64,000 bases of DNA. Origin: Bacillus sp. FJAT-49711 (GTDB lineage: Bacteria; Bacillota; Bacilli; Bacillales; Bacillaceae_C). The stretch covers positions 310,001-374,000 of the forward strand of contig NZ_JAGYPL010000004.1 in assembly GCF_018343715.1 (NCBI RefSeq), read 5' to 3'. Under the pieces are notes generated by a model. The model was not told the origin of the DNA, made no database searches, and was given only the letters and a program-made list of their open reading frames with translations. The stretch's first letter is position 1. The number at the start of each line of letters is the position of its first letter. The position numbers and the translations under genes were made by a program. Below, piece by piece: positions 1 through 9,162 of this stretch.

Positions 1-926
1 TCTCCATCGTAAATAGCCTTTCGAAATAAATCAGGTGTAATATTTGAAAGGTGCCCATTTACTTCTTCTACTAATAGGGATTTCTTTCCTGCCTTAATGT
101 CTGAAACAATTCGTGAATAAATGGCGTGCCAGCTAACATAATTTTCAAGGCAGCCAACGTTTCCACAATTGCAAGTTGCTCCTTCGTAATCAATCGTTGT
201 ATGGCCAAACTCACCAGCTCCCCCATGGTAGCCACGAAAGATTGAATCATTAACAAGCATACTGGCTCCAACTCCATCACCAATTGTCACATAAATTAAG
301 TTTTTGGATTGCTGATACATTCCAAAACCTTTTTCAGCCAGTAAACTTCCATTCGTATCATTATCTATATATGTAGGAATATTAAACGCTTCTTCTATTG
401 CATTTTTTAAAGGCAGATCATGGATTTTAAGTTTTGGATTATAGGCCACAATTCCTTTTTCAGAATCGACAATACCTTGAATGGTGATCGAGATGCCAAG
501 ACAATCCTGAAGGTTTTTACACTTTTTGAAAAAATGCTCGATTATTTCTATCAGTTCAGTACTCAAATCTAGATCGACATTTTCTTCTAAAGAATGAACT
601 TCCTTCCTTGTTACTTTAGCATTTAAATTTAATTCGGCTATCGTAATTTTTGAAGCATCAATCGCTACACCTATAAGAAAGCAAATATCTGGATTCAATT
701 GTACTAATATGGGTTTTCTTCCACCGCTTGATTCCCCTGTTCCACCTTCTACAACGAGTGAATCGCGAATAAGATCGCTTACCGCAGATGTAACAGTGGT
801 CGGGCTTATATTAATCTTCTTAGCAATCTCCGCCCTTGAAATAGGACCATTTTTGCGGATAATATCTAAGATTATTGACTTATTTAGTTCTTTAATAAGC
901 TGTAGGTCGCCTGTTCTTTTCAACAT
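1..926 (-). CDS. ROK-family transcriptional repressor (XylR/NagC type), 3' end outside window
   Basis: This open frame runs off the left edge; about 308 residues are visible. The ATG at 926 follows an AAGGAG ribosome binding site. The N-terminus holds a winged helix-turn-helix (SRAEIAKKINISPTTV, about residues 29-44), and the rest is a ROK sugar-kinase-like fold with the zinc motif CNCGNVGCLE near residue 260. Such proteins repress sugar catabolic genes and release DNA on binding a sugar or sugar phosphate. The ligand cannot be read from the sequence. Xylose (XylR) or amino sugar (NagC) are the usual ones, and the fucosylated-glycan locus nearby suggests a related sugar. It is transcribed in the same direction as lutABC, 118 bp downstream of lutC, with its own possible operator upstream. 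Confidence 0.9.
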   Translation of the reverse strand, partial: MLKRTGDLQLIKELNKSIILDIIRKNGPISRAEIAKKINISPTTVTSAVSDLIRDSLVVEGGTGESSGGRKPILVQLNPDICFLIGVAIDASKITIAELNLNAKVTRKEVHSLEENVDLDLSTELIEIIEHFFKKCKNLQDCLGISITIQGIVDSEKGIVAYNPKLKIHDLPLKNAIEEAFNIPTYIDNDTNGSLLAEKGFGMYQQSKNLIYVTIGDGVGASMLVNDSIFRGYHGGAGEFGHTTIDYEGATCNCGNVGCLENYVSWHAIYSRIVSDIKAGKKSLLVEEVNGHLSNITPDLFRKAIYDG

Positions 927-947
927 AATCTCCTTCCATTGAAATCG

Positions 948-986
948 CTTAATAAGTTTCTTTCTCCAGTGCCTTTATTAAGTTTA
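948..986. promoter_or_regulatory. possible operator: inverted TTAATAA/TTATTAA half-sites upstream of the ROK gene
   Basis: CTTAATAAGTTTC (948-960) and TTTATTAAGTTTA (974-986) are related AT-rich half-sites about 26 bp apart, just upstream of the ROK gene start. ROK repressors are often autoregulated through such paired sites. The sequence is AT-rich enough that chance is a real alternative. Confidence 0.25.
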
Positions 987-1044
987 GAATAGCATAATGA
1001 ACCTATTACTTTCAATCCAATACCTTTATTTACGAGAATTTTTT

Positions 1045-1764
1045 CTATAAATCTTGTATTACGATATATGCAGCATTTACCGGCCCATGAACCCCGACAA
1101 CAAGATTCATTTCAATATCTGCGGAATTGCTCGGTCCAGTAATAAAATTTATGCATGAAGCAAGCCGTTCTCCATTTTTTACTTTTTCCCTGATCATCCT
1201 TGCAGCCTGGGTCATCCGTGGAACGATAGAGCTTTTGGGTATTAGGATAATAGATTTTAAAGGTAAAAAAGTAACAGATCTTCCATGATTTAAATCGCTG
1301 AATAAGACAGCAGTCCCCGACTCGGCTAAAGTAATATCACTTATCGTTATTCCAACATTCGCATTTTCCGCGTACTTAATATTTTCTTCACCTAGTTGTG
1401 GTTCCCATTCGTGAATTTCAATATTTTCAGCTGGCCATATTTCTTTAAATAACGGTGAAAGACCGTAATCATTAAAACGGGAATCTTTCCAGGTTACGAT
1501 AGGTCCCCCACCATATTCCGAAACCATTTTTATCAACGTATGAACCAAGTCCGCCTTATTTGTTTCGATTAAATCTGTGTGAATTTTTGTGCATTGTGTT
1601 TTCAAAGCTTCCAATAATTCCTCTGCATCAGCTTCCTTTAATACGGCATCTTGAGGATGATAACTCCACTCGGGTCTTTCGACATTTGATAGGAATGTAT
1701 CTCTCCCTAATCGGTTCGCAATTTTATTTAGAAAGGAGTCTCGATTTTGGACTGTTCCACTCAT
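1045..1764 (-). CDS. lutC: L-lactate utilisation protein LutC
   Basis: LutC (239 residues, DUF162/LUD domain) is the third component of the LutABC iron-sulphur complex that oxidises L-lactate to pyruvate in Bacillus. Length and N-terminus ([16 protein letters not shown]) match B. subtilis LutC closely. The conserved LUD segment with [14 protein letters not shown] is present around residues 136-150. The ATG overlaps the lutB stop by 4 bp, so the two genes are translationally coupled. It is the last gene of lutA-lutB-lutC, and no strong hairpin follows it. LutC alone has no cofactor motif. Confidence 0.95.
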   Translation of the reverse strand: MSGTVQNRDSFLNKIANRLGRDTFLSNVERPEWSYHPQDAVLKEADAEELLEALKTQCTKIHTDLIETNKADLVHTLIKMVSEYGGGPIVTWKDSRFNDYGLSPLFKEIWPAENIEIHEWEPQLGEENIKYAENANVGITISDITLAESGTAVLFSDLNHGRSVTFLPLKSIILIPKSSIVPRMTQAARMIREKVKNGERLASCINFITGPSNSADIEMNLVVGVHGPVNAAYIVIQDL

Positions 1765-3185
1765 GATTGATCCTCTCCTTTTGTATGCTCCTTAAACCAA
1801 TCTCGGAATCTCTCTTTATTCGGAGCAGGAAATTCACGAATATCAGTCCACGCTTTTAGCGGACCGACACCTTTGGAAATCTTATTGTCATTTGTAAAAG
1901 GGTTCATAGCTGTAGGAGCTATTTTTGAACCTATTTTATAAAGGGACGGGGACGCAGCGCCTAAACCAAAAGCTTTCATGGCTAGTTTTTCAGAGATTGG
2001 AGCTCGTCCTTCTTTTTCTACAATCACTTGTCGATGTTTATGCAATAAATCATGAAGAGGAATTTTTACAGGACATGCTTCTGTGCATGCACCACATAAT
2101 GTTGAGGCATACGGCAATTCTTTATAATCATTATAACCACCTAATAATGGTGAAAGAACAGCTCCAACAGGACCTGAGTAAATTGATCCATAGGAATGCC
2201 CACCTACATGCCGATATACAGGACATACATTTACACAAGCCGCACAGCGAATACATTGAAGAATCGATTGAAATTCTCCGCCTAAAATATCAGATCTGCC
2301 ATTATCAACGATAACTAAATGAAAATCTTCAGGGCCATCCACATCTCCCTCATCTTTTGCTCCTGTCAGTACCGTAATATAACTTGTCAGCTTTTGCCCA
2401 ACTGCACTTCTTGTGAGTAGACCCACTAGGACTTCCAATTCTTCAAAAGTAGGGACAAGCCTTTCCATTCCCATTACTGTAATTTGTGTTTTTGGGAGAG
2501 CCGTAACAAGATCTGCATTTCCTTCGTTTGTCACTAAGCAGATAGATCCCGTTTCGGCCACTGCAAAATTACAGCCAGTAATGCCGACATCTGCCGTCAA
2601 ATACTCCTGCCTTAGCATTTGCCTTGCATGCCAAGCCAGTTCTTCTGGTTTTTCAGTCTGCTGATAGTTTAGCTTTTCCGTAAAAACATCTCTAATTTGT
2701 TCTTTATTCTTATGTAAAGCAGGGGCAACAATGTGAGATGGTGGATCGTGATCATCTACTTGAAGAATATATTCACCGAGGTCGGTTTCAATGACTTCAC
2801 ATCCTGCCTCCTCAAGACAAGAATTCAAATTAATTTCTTCTGTTACCATTGATTTTGACTTGACGATCTTTTTTGCATTTTTCTTTTCGATTACATCACG
2901 AATGTATGCATTCGCTTCATCAGGTGTTTCAGCAAAGAAAACATGTCCTCCTCTGTCTGAGACATTCTCACTTAATTGATACAAATAATAATCAAGATTT
3001 TCCAATACATGCTGCCGGATTTCTTCCCCAAGAGAACGCCACTGTTCCCAGTTCCCAAGTTCTTTCGCTGCATCCAACCGCCTTGTCTGCAGCCTTTCTT
3101 GAGCACCTGAAACGGCTCCTCTCATGAAATTATTATGGATTCCAGTATCAACTCGCTTTTTAAAGTCGCCAGTATCAATTTTCAT
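1761..3185 (-). CDS. lutB: L-lactate utilisation iron-sulphur protein LutB
   Basis: LutB is a ferredoxin-like component of the cytosolic L-lactate dehydrogenase complex. An N-terminal LUD domain ([24 protein letters not shown]) is followed by two [4Fe-4S] motifs, [19 protein letters not shown] and [13 protein letters not shown]. The protein is nearly collinear with B. subtilis LutB. Three in-frame starts lie close together: GTG 3200, TTG 3191 and ATG 3185. GGGGTGATC serves as the ribosome binding site. TTG 3191 gives MPMKIDTG, which aligns best with B. subtilis MAMKIGTD, so the true start may be 6 bp upstream of the one given. It follows lutA after about 130 bp containing a small inverted repeat, and overlaps lutC by 4 bp. 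Confidence 0.95.
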   Translation of the reverse strand: MKIDTGDFKKRVDTGIHNNFMRGAVSGAQERLQTRRLDAAKELGNWEQWRSLGEEIRQHVLENLDYYLYQLSENVSDRGGHVFFAETPDEANAYIRDVIEKKNAKKIVKSKSMVTEEINLNSCLEEAGCEVIETDLGEYILQVDDHDPPSHIVAPALHKNKEQIRDVFTEKLNYQQTEKPEELAWHARQMLRQEYLTADVGITGCNFAVAETGSICLVTNEGNADLVTALPKTQITVMGMERLVPTFEELEVLVGLLTRSAVGQKLTSYITVLTGAKDEGDVDGPEDFHLVIVDNGRSDILGGEFQSILQCIRCAACVNVCPVYRHVGGHSYGSIYSGPVGAVLSPLLGGYNDYKELPYASTLCGACTEACPVKIPLHDLLHKHRQVIVEKEGRAPISEKLAMKAFGLGAASPSLYKIGSKIAPTAMNPFTNDNKISKGVGPLKAWTDIREFPAPNKERFRDWFKEHTKGEDQS

Positions 3186-3254
3186 TGGCAATGTGATCAC
3201 CCCGCTTTTTTATAAAAAGGCTTTTTCTAAATTTCAACGACGAATAGTAGTAGG

Positions 3255-3274
3255 TTCTATTTTAAAAAATAGAA
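3255..3274. other. intercistronic inverted repeat between lutA and lutB
   Basis: TTCTATTTTA followed by AAAAATAGAA forms a short AU-only stem in the lutA-lutB spacer. It lacks a GC core and a clean U-tract, so it is a poor terminator. It might instead mark an mRNA processing or stability site. Confidence 0.3.
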
Positions 3275-3322
3275 ACATCCAATAGAGAATAAAGCCATAC
3301 TTTAAGAAAACGCCTACAAACA

Positions 3323-4039
3323 TTACCGATGATTTAAAACTTCCGCAATATGCAGCACCTTTACCGGCTTTCCAACTCGGTCTATTCTTCCTCCGATATT
3401 CATTAAGCAGCCGCAATCAGCGCCGATTAAGTATTCCGCTTCCGTTTCTTCTACATGTTGTACTTTTTCATCGACCATTTGTTCCGAAATTTGAGACATC
3501 TTAACCGAGAAAGTTCCTCCAAACCCGCAGCACAGATGTTTCCCTGGAAGCTCTGTAAATTCAAGACCCTTTACATTTTTCAAAAGTTTCATAGGCGCTT
3601 CAGTAACCCCTAAAAGTCTTGTCATATGACAAGAAGTGTGATACGTTACATGCCCATTAAACGAAGCCCCAACATCTTCAACTTTTAAAACATCCACAAT
3701 AAATTCGGTCAATTCATATGTTTTTTGCTTAAGAGCTTTTGCTTTTGGCTCCCATATGGGATCCCCTTTAAAAATATTCTCATATTCGTGAAACATATAT
3801 GCGCATGAACCTGAAAGCCCAACGACATATTCTGAATCTACAAATGCATCCATCATTCTTTTCATCGCTTCTTTTGAATTTTTCACATAGCCGCTATTAT
3901 ATGCCGGCTGACCGCAGCAAACTTGAGACTCAGGAAAATCGACTTCACAGCCGAGTCGTTCCAGTACCTCGACAGCTGCTTTACCGACATGGCTATGAAA
4001 CATGTCTACTAAGCATGTAGCAAATAAACTGACTTTCAT
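3323..4039 (-). CDS. lutA: L-lactate utilisation protein LutA
   Basis: LutA (238 residues from this start, the same length as the B. subtilis protein) carries two cysteine-rich CCG domains: [13 protein letters not shown] near residues 39-51 and [13 protein letters not shown] near residues 168-180. Related domains bind iron-sulphur clusters in glycolate oxidase GlcF and heterodisulphide reductase. It is the first gene of the lut operon. A TTG at 4048 also opens the frame, but ATG 4039 ([14 protein letters not shown]) has the better spacing to AAGG and matches the family. Upstream lie a short palindrome (4102-4114) and a cre-like site (4188-4201) shared with the divergent glycosidase gene. Confidence 0.95.
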   Translation of the reverse strand: MKVSLFATCLVDMFHSHVGKAAVEVLERLGCEVDFPESQVCCGQPAYNSGYVKNSKEAMKRMMDAFVDSEYVVGLSGSCAYMFHEYENIFKGDPIWEPKAKALKQKTYELTEFIVDVLKVEDVGASFNGHVTYHTSCHMTRLLGVTEAPMKLLKNVKGLEFTELPGKHLCCGFGGTFSVKMSQISEQMVDEKVQHVEETEAEYLIGADCGCLMNIGGRIDRVGKPVKVLHIAEVLNHR

Positions 4040-4101
4040 TCTTTTCAACCTTCTTCCAAATATTGAAGATTCATATAATTCTACTTTATTCTTTTATCAA
4101 T

Positions 4102-4114
4102 CTGTAGTCAACAG
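4102..4114. promoter_or_regulatory. candidate LutR-type (GntR/FadR) operator
   Basis: CTGTAGTCAACAG reads CTGT-N5-ACAG, a small dyad in the lutA promoter region. B. subtilis lutABC is repressed by the GntR-family LutR, whose relatives bind short GT/AC dyads. No lutR gene is visible here. The assignment is inference. Confidence 0.3.
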
Positions 4115-4187
4115 ACCATCTTATGACTACTTTTTTACTATCCATTGATAAAAATCTCCTCTAGATTTAATATTATAACTGTGAATA

Positions 4188-4201
4188 GAAAAACGTTTAC
4201 A
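4188..4201. promoter_or_regulatory. candidate catabolite-responsive element (cre)
   Basis: GAAAAACGTTTACA matches the CcpA consensus TGWAANCGNTNWCA except at the first two positions. It lies 25 bp before the DUF4091 gene start and in the shared region with lutA, a good position for CcpA control of both units. Confidence 0.5.
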
Positions 4202-4225
4202 ATTCCATCAATGGAGGATTTATGA

Positions 4226-5866
4226 ATGGCTAATTTTGAATTCCGGTTCACAGATTCATTAGAAAAGGTATTTCCAGTGAACCCGCCAAATGCGATACAA
4301 ATGAATGATATTACAATTTTTCAAAATGAACATTTTTCTTTTCAAATTGCGTATTATTCTCACGAGAATAATAAAGTACATATTCTGCTAGAAGCTGATA
4401 ATACAATCGAAACATCTATTAGCCTCGTTAAAAAAGTACCTTCTACTTTTCCAGCTTATGCTGATTCACATGATGAAAATTACCTTTCTATTTCACCAGG
4501 ACTATTTCCCGATTTACTAAAGCCAGTGACTGCTGAGGGAATTGAGCTAGAGACGGATGGTTGGAACTCCATATGGGTTGATGTTTTACCTAAATCAGAA
4601 GCTTCTGGCGAGAAGAGGTTAAAAATAATCATTACGGATGAAAATCATCATTCTATTTACGAACAGTCTTTAACGATTCGAGTCATCCCATATGCTCTAC
4701 CTGAACAAAAACTAATCCATACACAATGGTTTCACACAGACTGTTTAGCCGACTATTATAATGTGGAAGTTTTTTCGGAAGAACATTGGAGAATTATTAA
4801 AAACTTTATCCAAACAGCCAATGAAAATGGGATTAATATGATTCTCACTCCTATTTTCACTCCACCTTTGGATACGAAGGTTGGAGGTGAACGAACTACT
4901 GTACAACTCGTGCAAATTTCGTATAAAAATGGCAAGTACGATTTCGATTTTACACTACTGAAAAAGTGGCTAGAGCTTTGTATACGCAAGGGAATAAAAT
5001 ACATTGAAATTGCCCACCTATTTACACAATGGGGGGCAGAGTTCACTCCAAAAATAATGGTGTTGGAAAATGGGAAGCTAATAAAAAAATTCGGCTGGGA
5101 CGTAGCGGCTGACAGTACAGAATATCGATTATTTTTAGATTCGTTTCTCCCTGAATTGACGGAGTTTTTAAAAGCAAACTGGAACTCTGATAAAATATAT
5201 TTTCATATATCAGATGAACCAAATGAAACAAATATAGCGACATATTCGAAAGCAAAAGAAATAGCAGAGCCATATTTGAAAGAATTTAAAATAATAGATG
5301 CATTAAGCGATTATTCATTCTATCAAAACGGGATCGTTACGAAGCCTGTTGTTGCAAATGATCATATTCAAACATTTCTCGATCATCATGTCCCTAATTT
5401 ATGGACTTATTATTGCTGTGCTCAAAATCAAAAAGTAAGCAATCGATTTATGGCGATGCCTTCCGCAAGGAATCGAATTATAGCAACACAATTATTTAAA
5501 TACGATATCGAAGGCTTTCTTCACTGGGGTTATAATTTTTACCGCAGCCAATACTCGATAGAGCCGATTAATCCTTATGAGATTACAGATGCAAAAGGTG
5601 CTTTTCCATCAGGCGACACGTTCCTCGTCTATCCTGGGGAAAACGGAGAAGCGATTCCCTCTATTCGCTCTCGCGTCTTTTATCAAGCATTGCAAGATTT
5701 ACGCGCGTTTCAATGGCTTGAACGATTAAAGGGAAAAGCCTTTGTTTTGAACATTATTGAAAAAAGTTACACGATTACTTTTGATGATTATCCGAAAGAA
5801 AAGGAATATATTTTCCAAATTAGAGAAGAGATTAATAGAGAAATAGAAAAAGCACTAAGTGAATAA
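4226..5866 (+). CDS. GH123/DUF4091-like glycoside hydrolase, cytoplasmic
   Basis: This 546-residue protein has no signal peptide. An N-terminal beta-sandwich is followed by a TIM-barrel-like domain of the DUF4091 family, which includes GH123 beta-N-acetylgalactosaminidases. The motif HISDEP (residues 327-332) supplies the adjacent Asp330-Glu331 pair expected for substrate-assisted catalysis on N-acetylhexosamines. The C-terminal FLHWGYNFYRS segment is typical of DUF4091. ATG 4226 lies 8 bp after GGAGG; an ATG 4 bp earlier would stop after three codons. It is a single-gene unit divergent from lut, with a terminator behind it. Substrate is inferred from family only; the fucosidase locus 1 kb away supports a host-type or glycolipid-type glycan. 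Confidence 0.8.
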   Translation: MANFEFRFTDSLEKVFPVNPPNAIQMNDITIFQNEHFSFQIAYYSHENNKVHILLEADNTIETSISLVKKVPSTFPAYADSHDENYLSISPGLFPDLLKPVTAEGIELETDGWNSIWVDVLPKSEASGEKRLKIIITDENHHSIYEQSLTIRVIPYALPEQKLIHTQWFHTDCLADYYNVEVFSEEHWRIIKNFIQTANENGINMILTPIFTPPLDTKVGGERTTVQLVQISYKNGKYDFDFTLLKKWLELCIRKGIKYIEIAHLFTQWGAEFTPKIMVLENGKLIKKFGWDVAADSTEYRLFLDSFLPELTEFLKANWNSDKIYFHISDEPNETNIATYSKAKEIAEPYLKEFKIIDALSDYSFYQNGIVTKPVVANDHIQTFLDHHVPNLWTYYCCAQNQKVSNRFMAMPSARNRIIATQLFKYDIEGFLHWGYNFYRSQYSIEPINPYEITDAKGAFPSGDTFLVYPGENGEAIPSIRSRVFYQALQDLRAFQWLERLKGKAFVLNIIEKSYTITFDDYPKEKEYIFQIREEINREIEKALSE

Positions 5867-5870
5867 AGTC

Positions 5871-5902
5871 AAAAGGCGATGGGATTGTCCTTCGCCTTTT
5901 TT
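5871..5902 (+). terminator. intrinsic terminator after the DUF4091 gene
   Basis: AAAAGGCGA, an 11-nt loop, then TTCGCCTTTTTT: a stem with a T-run, 5 bp after the stop codon. Confidence 0.9.
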
Positions 5903-5984
5903 GTCTTTTAAGTAAATGCCTCTTAACATAGACGTTGATTTCCGCTATGTAACATCGTGTGAAATTGGTTTTAATCTTATTTAA

Positions 5985-6470
5985 CTATTCTATCCCTGAC
6001 TGCCAATCCAATTGAAGTTCTTTTCTTATATAGACCATTTGTCCAATATGATAGGCATTATGAGAAGCATTTATTCCAATATACTCCCACCATATTGTAT
6101 CTTCTGGATCGTTTATCATGAGTTCATCTAATTCTTCTTCTTTCAAAATATCTTTCCAATGCAGTAACGTACTTATTAATTTAGCTTTTTTATCTTCAAA
6201 TGATTCTTCATAATCATAAGTAAATGTTTCTACAATTTTTATTGATTTATAAGCTTTTTTATCTCTAGCTAAGTAACGTTTCTGCCATATTTGATTCCAA
6301 TATATCAAATGATTTACAAGTTCATATATACTATGTGCATTCTCAGAGGACTTCCACCTTGCTTCGTCCTCCGTAAGCCCTTCAACTGCTTTTTGAAAAG
6401 GTGAATAAGAACTAGGGCTGGAGGCATTCGCTATGAACAAATCAACTAGTAATGCTTTTACGTGTGTCAT
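5985..6470 (-). CDS. DinB-family putative metal-dependent enzyme
   Basis: This 161-residue four-helix-bundle protein of the DinB/YfiT superfamily carries the usual metal-binding histidine triad at H54 (LVNHLIYW), H137 and H141 (SHNAYHIGQ). Some relatives are bacillithiol- or mycothiol-dependent transferases; many have no known reaction. AAGGGAG lies 9 bp before the ATG. It stands alone between the glycosidase gene and the fucosidase locus, and nothing in the context identifies its substrate. Confidence 0.85.
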   Translation of the reverse strand: MTHVKALLVDLFIANASSPSSYSPFQKAVEGLTEDEARWKSSENAHSIYELVNHLIYWNQIWQKRYLARDKKAYKSIKIVETFTYDYEESFEDKKAKLISTLLHWKDILKEEELDELMINDPEDTIWWEYIGINASHNAYHIGQMVYIRKELQLDWQSGIE

Positions 6471-6544
6471 TTGTTCACTCCCTTTAGTATTTTAAGAAAT
6501 GTAAATACGATATAAACGTTATCTAAATAATAAAATAACCTATC

Positions 6545-6665
6545 ATTCTAGAAACTCGCTTTCCGCGGGAAGATCGGGATTTTCCTTGGCACTATGTGCT
6601 TTTAATATTTCCGGTGGACTCTCCTTCTTACAGGAGTCTTGAGCCTTTCGCTCCAATCAACAAAA
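6545..6665. repeat. degenerate copy of a Bacillus palindromic repeat
   Basis: CTCGCTTTCCGCGGG and CTTACAGGAGTCTTGAGC resemble the core of the two complete elements at 19116-19348 and 52586-52818 (CTTCGCTTTCCGTGGG, CCACAGGAGTCTTCG). The outer arms are not recognisable. It fills most of the 230-bp gap after the GH95 gene. Confidence 0.5.
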
Positions 6666-6701
6666 TTGAAAGGTCACTACTGAGCTTTCCCCATAGCCTT
6701 A

Positions 6702-9071
6702 TTAAAATAATAGTTGATACTCCCCGTTTTTATTCATCTTAATTTCTATTAATTCATCAACAGGATCCACTATTCTATCCTTTTCTTCCTTTTCACGAAC
6801 GATGATCGGTTTTTTTGATTTAAGAATAAATGACTTCCCCGCATTACAGGTTATTTTTACTGCCGCAACCTGTAATTTGTCCCAAGTAATATCCACTTCA
6901 AAACCGCCTTGAACGCGAATTCCCTTAATATAACCTTTAGTCCATGTGGATGGAAGTGCAGGTAGAAATTCAATATACCCCTTATGGGATTGTACGATCA
7001 TTTCAACTACTCCAGCTGTATAGCTGAAATTCCCATCAATTTGGAACGGCGGGTGCGCCCCAAATAGATTCGGATATATCCCACCCCCAACGAAAATTTC
7101 TTTATTAGCATCAACTATATTAAATAATTGTTGAAATAATGCGTTAACACGTTCACCATCTTTCAATCTTGCCCATAGACAGATTTTCCATCCGAGACTC
7201 CAACCAGTTCCTACATCTCCCCTTCTGTTAAGAGTCTGCTTGGCAGCACTCATCAAAGGACCTTGTATGATTTGATTGCCCGGATAAACTCCATATAAAT
7301 GAGAAACATGGCGATGGTGTGGTTCAACATCTTCGTAATCGATCGACCATTCCTGCAATTGACCATATTTTCCAACTTGCATTGGATATAAACGATCTTT
7401 TGCCTCTTTCACCTTATTAACCCATTCTTCTTCAATACCTAGTACTGCAGCGGCATCGATACAATTTGTAAATAGATCCCAAATGAGTTGCAGGTCCATT
7501 GTTGCACCTTTAGTGACCGAACCGACTTGTCCTGTTTTTACATAAAAGAGATGTTCCGGGGAAGTAGAAGGTGAAGTTGTTAAATAACCATTCCCATCGT
7601 CTACTAACCAATCTAAACAAAAATCTGCTGCACTCTTCATAAGAGGTAACGCTTCGTTTTCTAAATATGTTACATCTTGAGAAAACACAAAATGATCCCA
7701 TAAGTGTCGGCAAAGCCAAGGGCCTGCCATTGGCCAAAACGCCCAGATTGGATCCCCATGGCGATTGCCTCCCACCGGGTCTGCTTTTCTCCATATATCT
7801 GAATTGTGATGCGCTGTCCATCCTTTTAACCCGTATCGCTTACTTACCATTTTCTCTCCGTTTACTGCTAATTCACTAACAAGTTTTAATAGAGGACGAT
7901 GGCATTCCGCTAAATTCGTTACTTCTGCTGGCCAATAATTCATTTCAGCATTAATATTTAATGTATAGTTAGATGACCATGGTGGTCGTGTTGAATCATT
8001 CCAAATCCCTTGCAGATTTGCGGGCTGTGTCCCTTCCCTTGATGACGAAATCAATAAATATCGACCATATTGAAATAAAAGCTCTATCATTCCTAAGTCG
8101 TTCGCACCGAATTTTTTCACTCTTACGTCTGTATCAAGTACTCCTGCAGCCGGCTCGTGATCTAAAGAGAATTCAACACGATTAAAGAGACTTTGATAAT
8201 CCCGAATATGTTCAGCTTTTAACTGCTCATATGAAATGTTCATCGCACTTGAAAGCAACTCTTCGTTTTTTCGAGTTAATTCGCTAAAATATTTCCCAGG
8301 CAATTGGTCGAAACCGTTAAATGAAGTTGCAACTGAAAAGTATAATATGGCTTTAGTAGCATTCGTAATGGAAAGAACACCATTTTCAGAACTGACTTCT
8401 CCGTGCTCTGCTAAAACTCCCAATCTCCCTTCACAATGAATCGCGTCAGTATCCCCGAATTCTCCATAAACAATAGGGAGTTCGTTTTCATGAACATAAT
8501 TTGGTTCACAGTTTTCCGGACAAATTCCTTGTAAAATCAATTTATCTTCCGTATTTGAAATTTTATATTTTAACGGACTGTCGAGTGTAATATTTACATT
8601 TAATTTATTTTCTATTGAACTTGTAAGCTGGATGACTAGTACCTGATGTGGGTGAGAAATGAACGCTTCCCTTGTATATTCTGTTTTACCTGCTATGTAT
8701 GTTACAGTTGAAATTGCCTCTTCTAACTTTAAATTCCTTTCGTATTTTTGAGCTTTATCGCCATGTAAATAATGAATTTTTAGATTTCCAAGAGGCATGT
8801 ATGCTTGCGAATACGGACCGAACATATTTTTCGTTTCGCTAGCCGCTTCTTCATAATTTTCTTCATCAATAAGTTTTCTTACCTTATTAAGTGATTCCCG
8901 GTCATCATATCGCTTATCCTGTCTAGATGGGCCAGACCATAGCGTATCTTCATTCAACTGAAACTGCTCGACTTCAACGCCGCCAAAGTGCATTGCACCC
9001 ATTCTTCCATTACCTAGAGGCATTGCTTCAGTCCAAGTTTTTGCTGATTTTTTATACGTTAATAAGTTCAA
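6702..9071 (-). CDS. GH95-family alpha-L-fucosidase, cytoplasmic
   Basis: This 789-residue enzyme belongs to glycoside hydrolase family 95, whose characterised members remove alpha-1,2-linked L-fucose (some are alpha-L-galactosidases) by an inverting mechanism. N-terminal MPLGNGRMGAM and the (alpha/alpha)6-barrel segment NINAEMNYWPAEVTNL, with its paired Asn residues, are characteristic; TSPSTSPEHLF supplies a candidate catalytic Glu. No signal peptide, so it acts on imported oligosaccharide. The frame is open to TTG 9101, but TTG 9071 is 8 bp after GGAGG and is preferred. It is the last gene of the locus and is separated from the preceding GH29 gene by a terminator-like hairpin. Confidence 0.9.
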   Translation of the reverse strand: MNLLTYKKSAKTWTEAMPLGNGRMGAMHFGGVEVEQFQLNEDTLWSGPSRQDKRYDDRESLNKVRKLIDEENYEEAASETKNMFGPYSQAYMPLGNLKIHYLHGDKAQKYERNLKLEEAISTVTYIAGKTEYTREAFISHPHQVLVIQLTSSIENKLNVNITLDSPLKYKISNTEDKLILQGICPENCEPNYVHENELPIVYGEFGDTDAIHCEGRLGVLAEHGEVSSENGVLSITNATKAILYFSVATSFNGFDQLPGKYFSELTRKNEELLSSAMNISYEQLKAEHIRDYQSLFNRVEFSLDHEPAAGVLDTDVRVKKFGANDLGMIELLFQYGRYLLISSSREGTQPANLQGIWNDSTRPPWSSNYTLNINAEMNYWPAEVTNLAECHRPLLKLVSELAVNGEKMVSKRYGLKGWTAHHNSDIWRKADPVGGNRHGDPIWAFWPMAGPWLCRHLWDHFVFSQDVTYLENEALPLMKSAADFCLDWLVDDGNGYLTTSPSTSPEHLFYVKTGQVGSVTKGATMDLQLIWDLFTNCIDAAAVLGIEEEWVNKVKEAKDRLYPMQVGKYGQLQEWSIDYEDVEPHHRHVSHLYGVYPGNQIIQGPLMSAAKQTLNRRGDVGTGWSLGWKICLWARLKDGERVNALFQQLFNIVDANKEIFVGGGIYPNLFGAHPPFQIDGNFSYTAGVVEMIVQSHKGYIEFLPALPSTWTKGYIKGIRVQGGFEVDITWDKLQVAAVKITCNAGKSFILKSKKPIIVREKEEKDRIVDPVDELIEIKMNKNGEYQLLF

Positions 9072-9116
9072 TAGAGAATCCTCCGTTATAGTTATTTCCA
9101 AGCAAACATCATAATG

Positions 9117-9154
9117 AAAAAAGAATACACTTCAAGATCACGGTGTATTCTTTT
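9117..9154 (-). terminator. terminator-like hairpin between the GH29 and GH95 genes
   Basis: On the minus strand AAAAGAATACACC pairs with GTGTATTCTTTTTT, with the T-run in the minus direction. It starts 9 bp after the GH29 stop, so it could terminate or attenuate read-through into GH95. Confidence 0.75.
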
Positions 9155-9162
9155 CTATTCAG

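Noticed and set aside
709-942. 77-residue plus-strand frame
   Set aside because: Antisense shadow of the ROK regulator, whose true frame is cut by the window edge.
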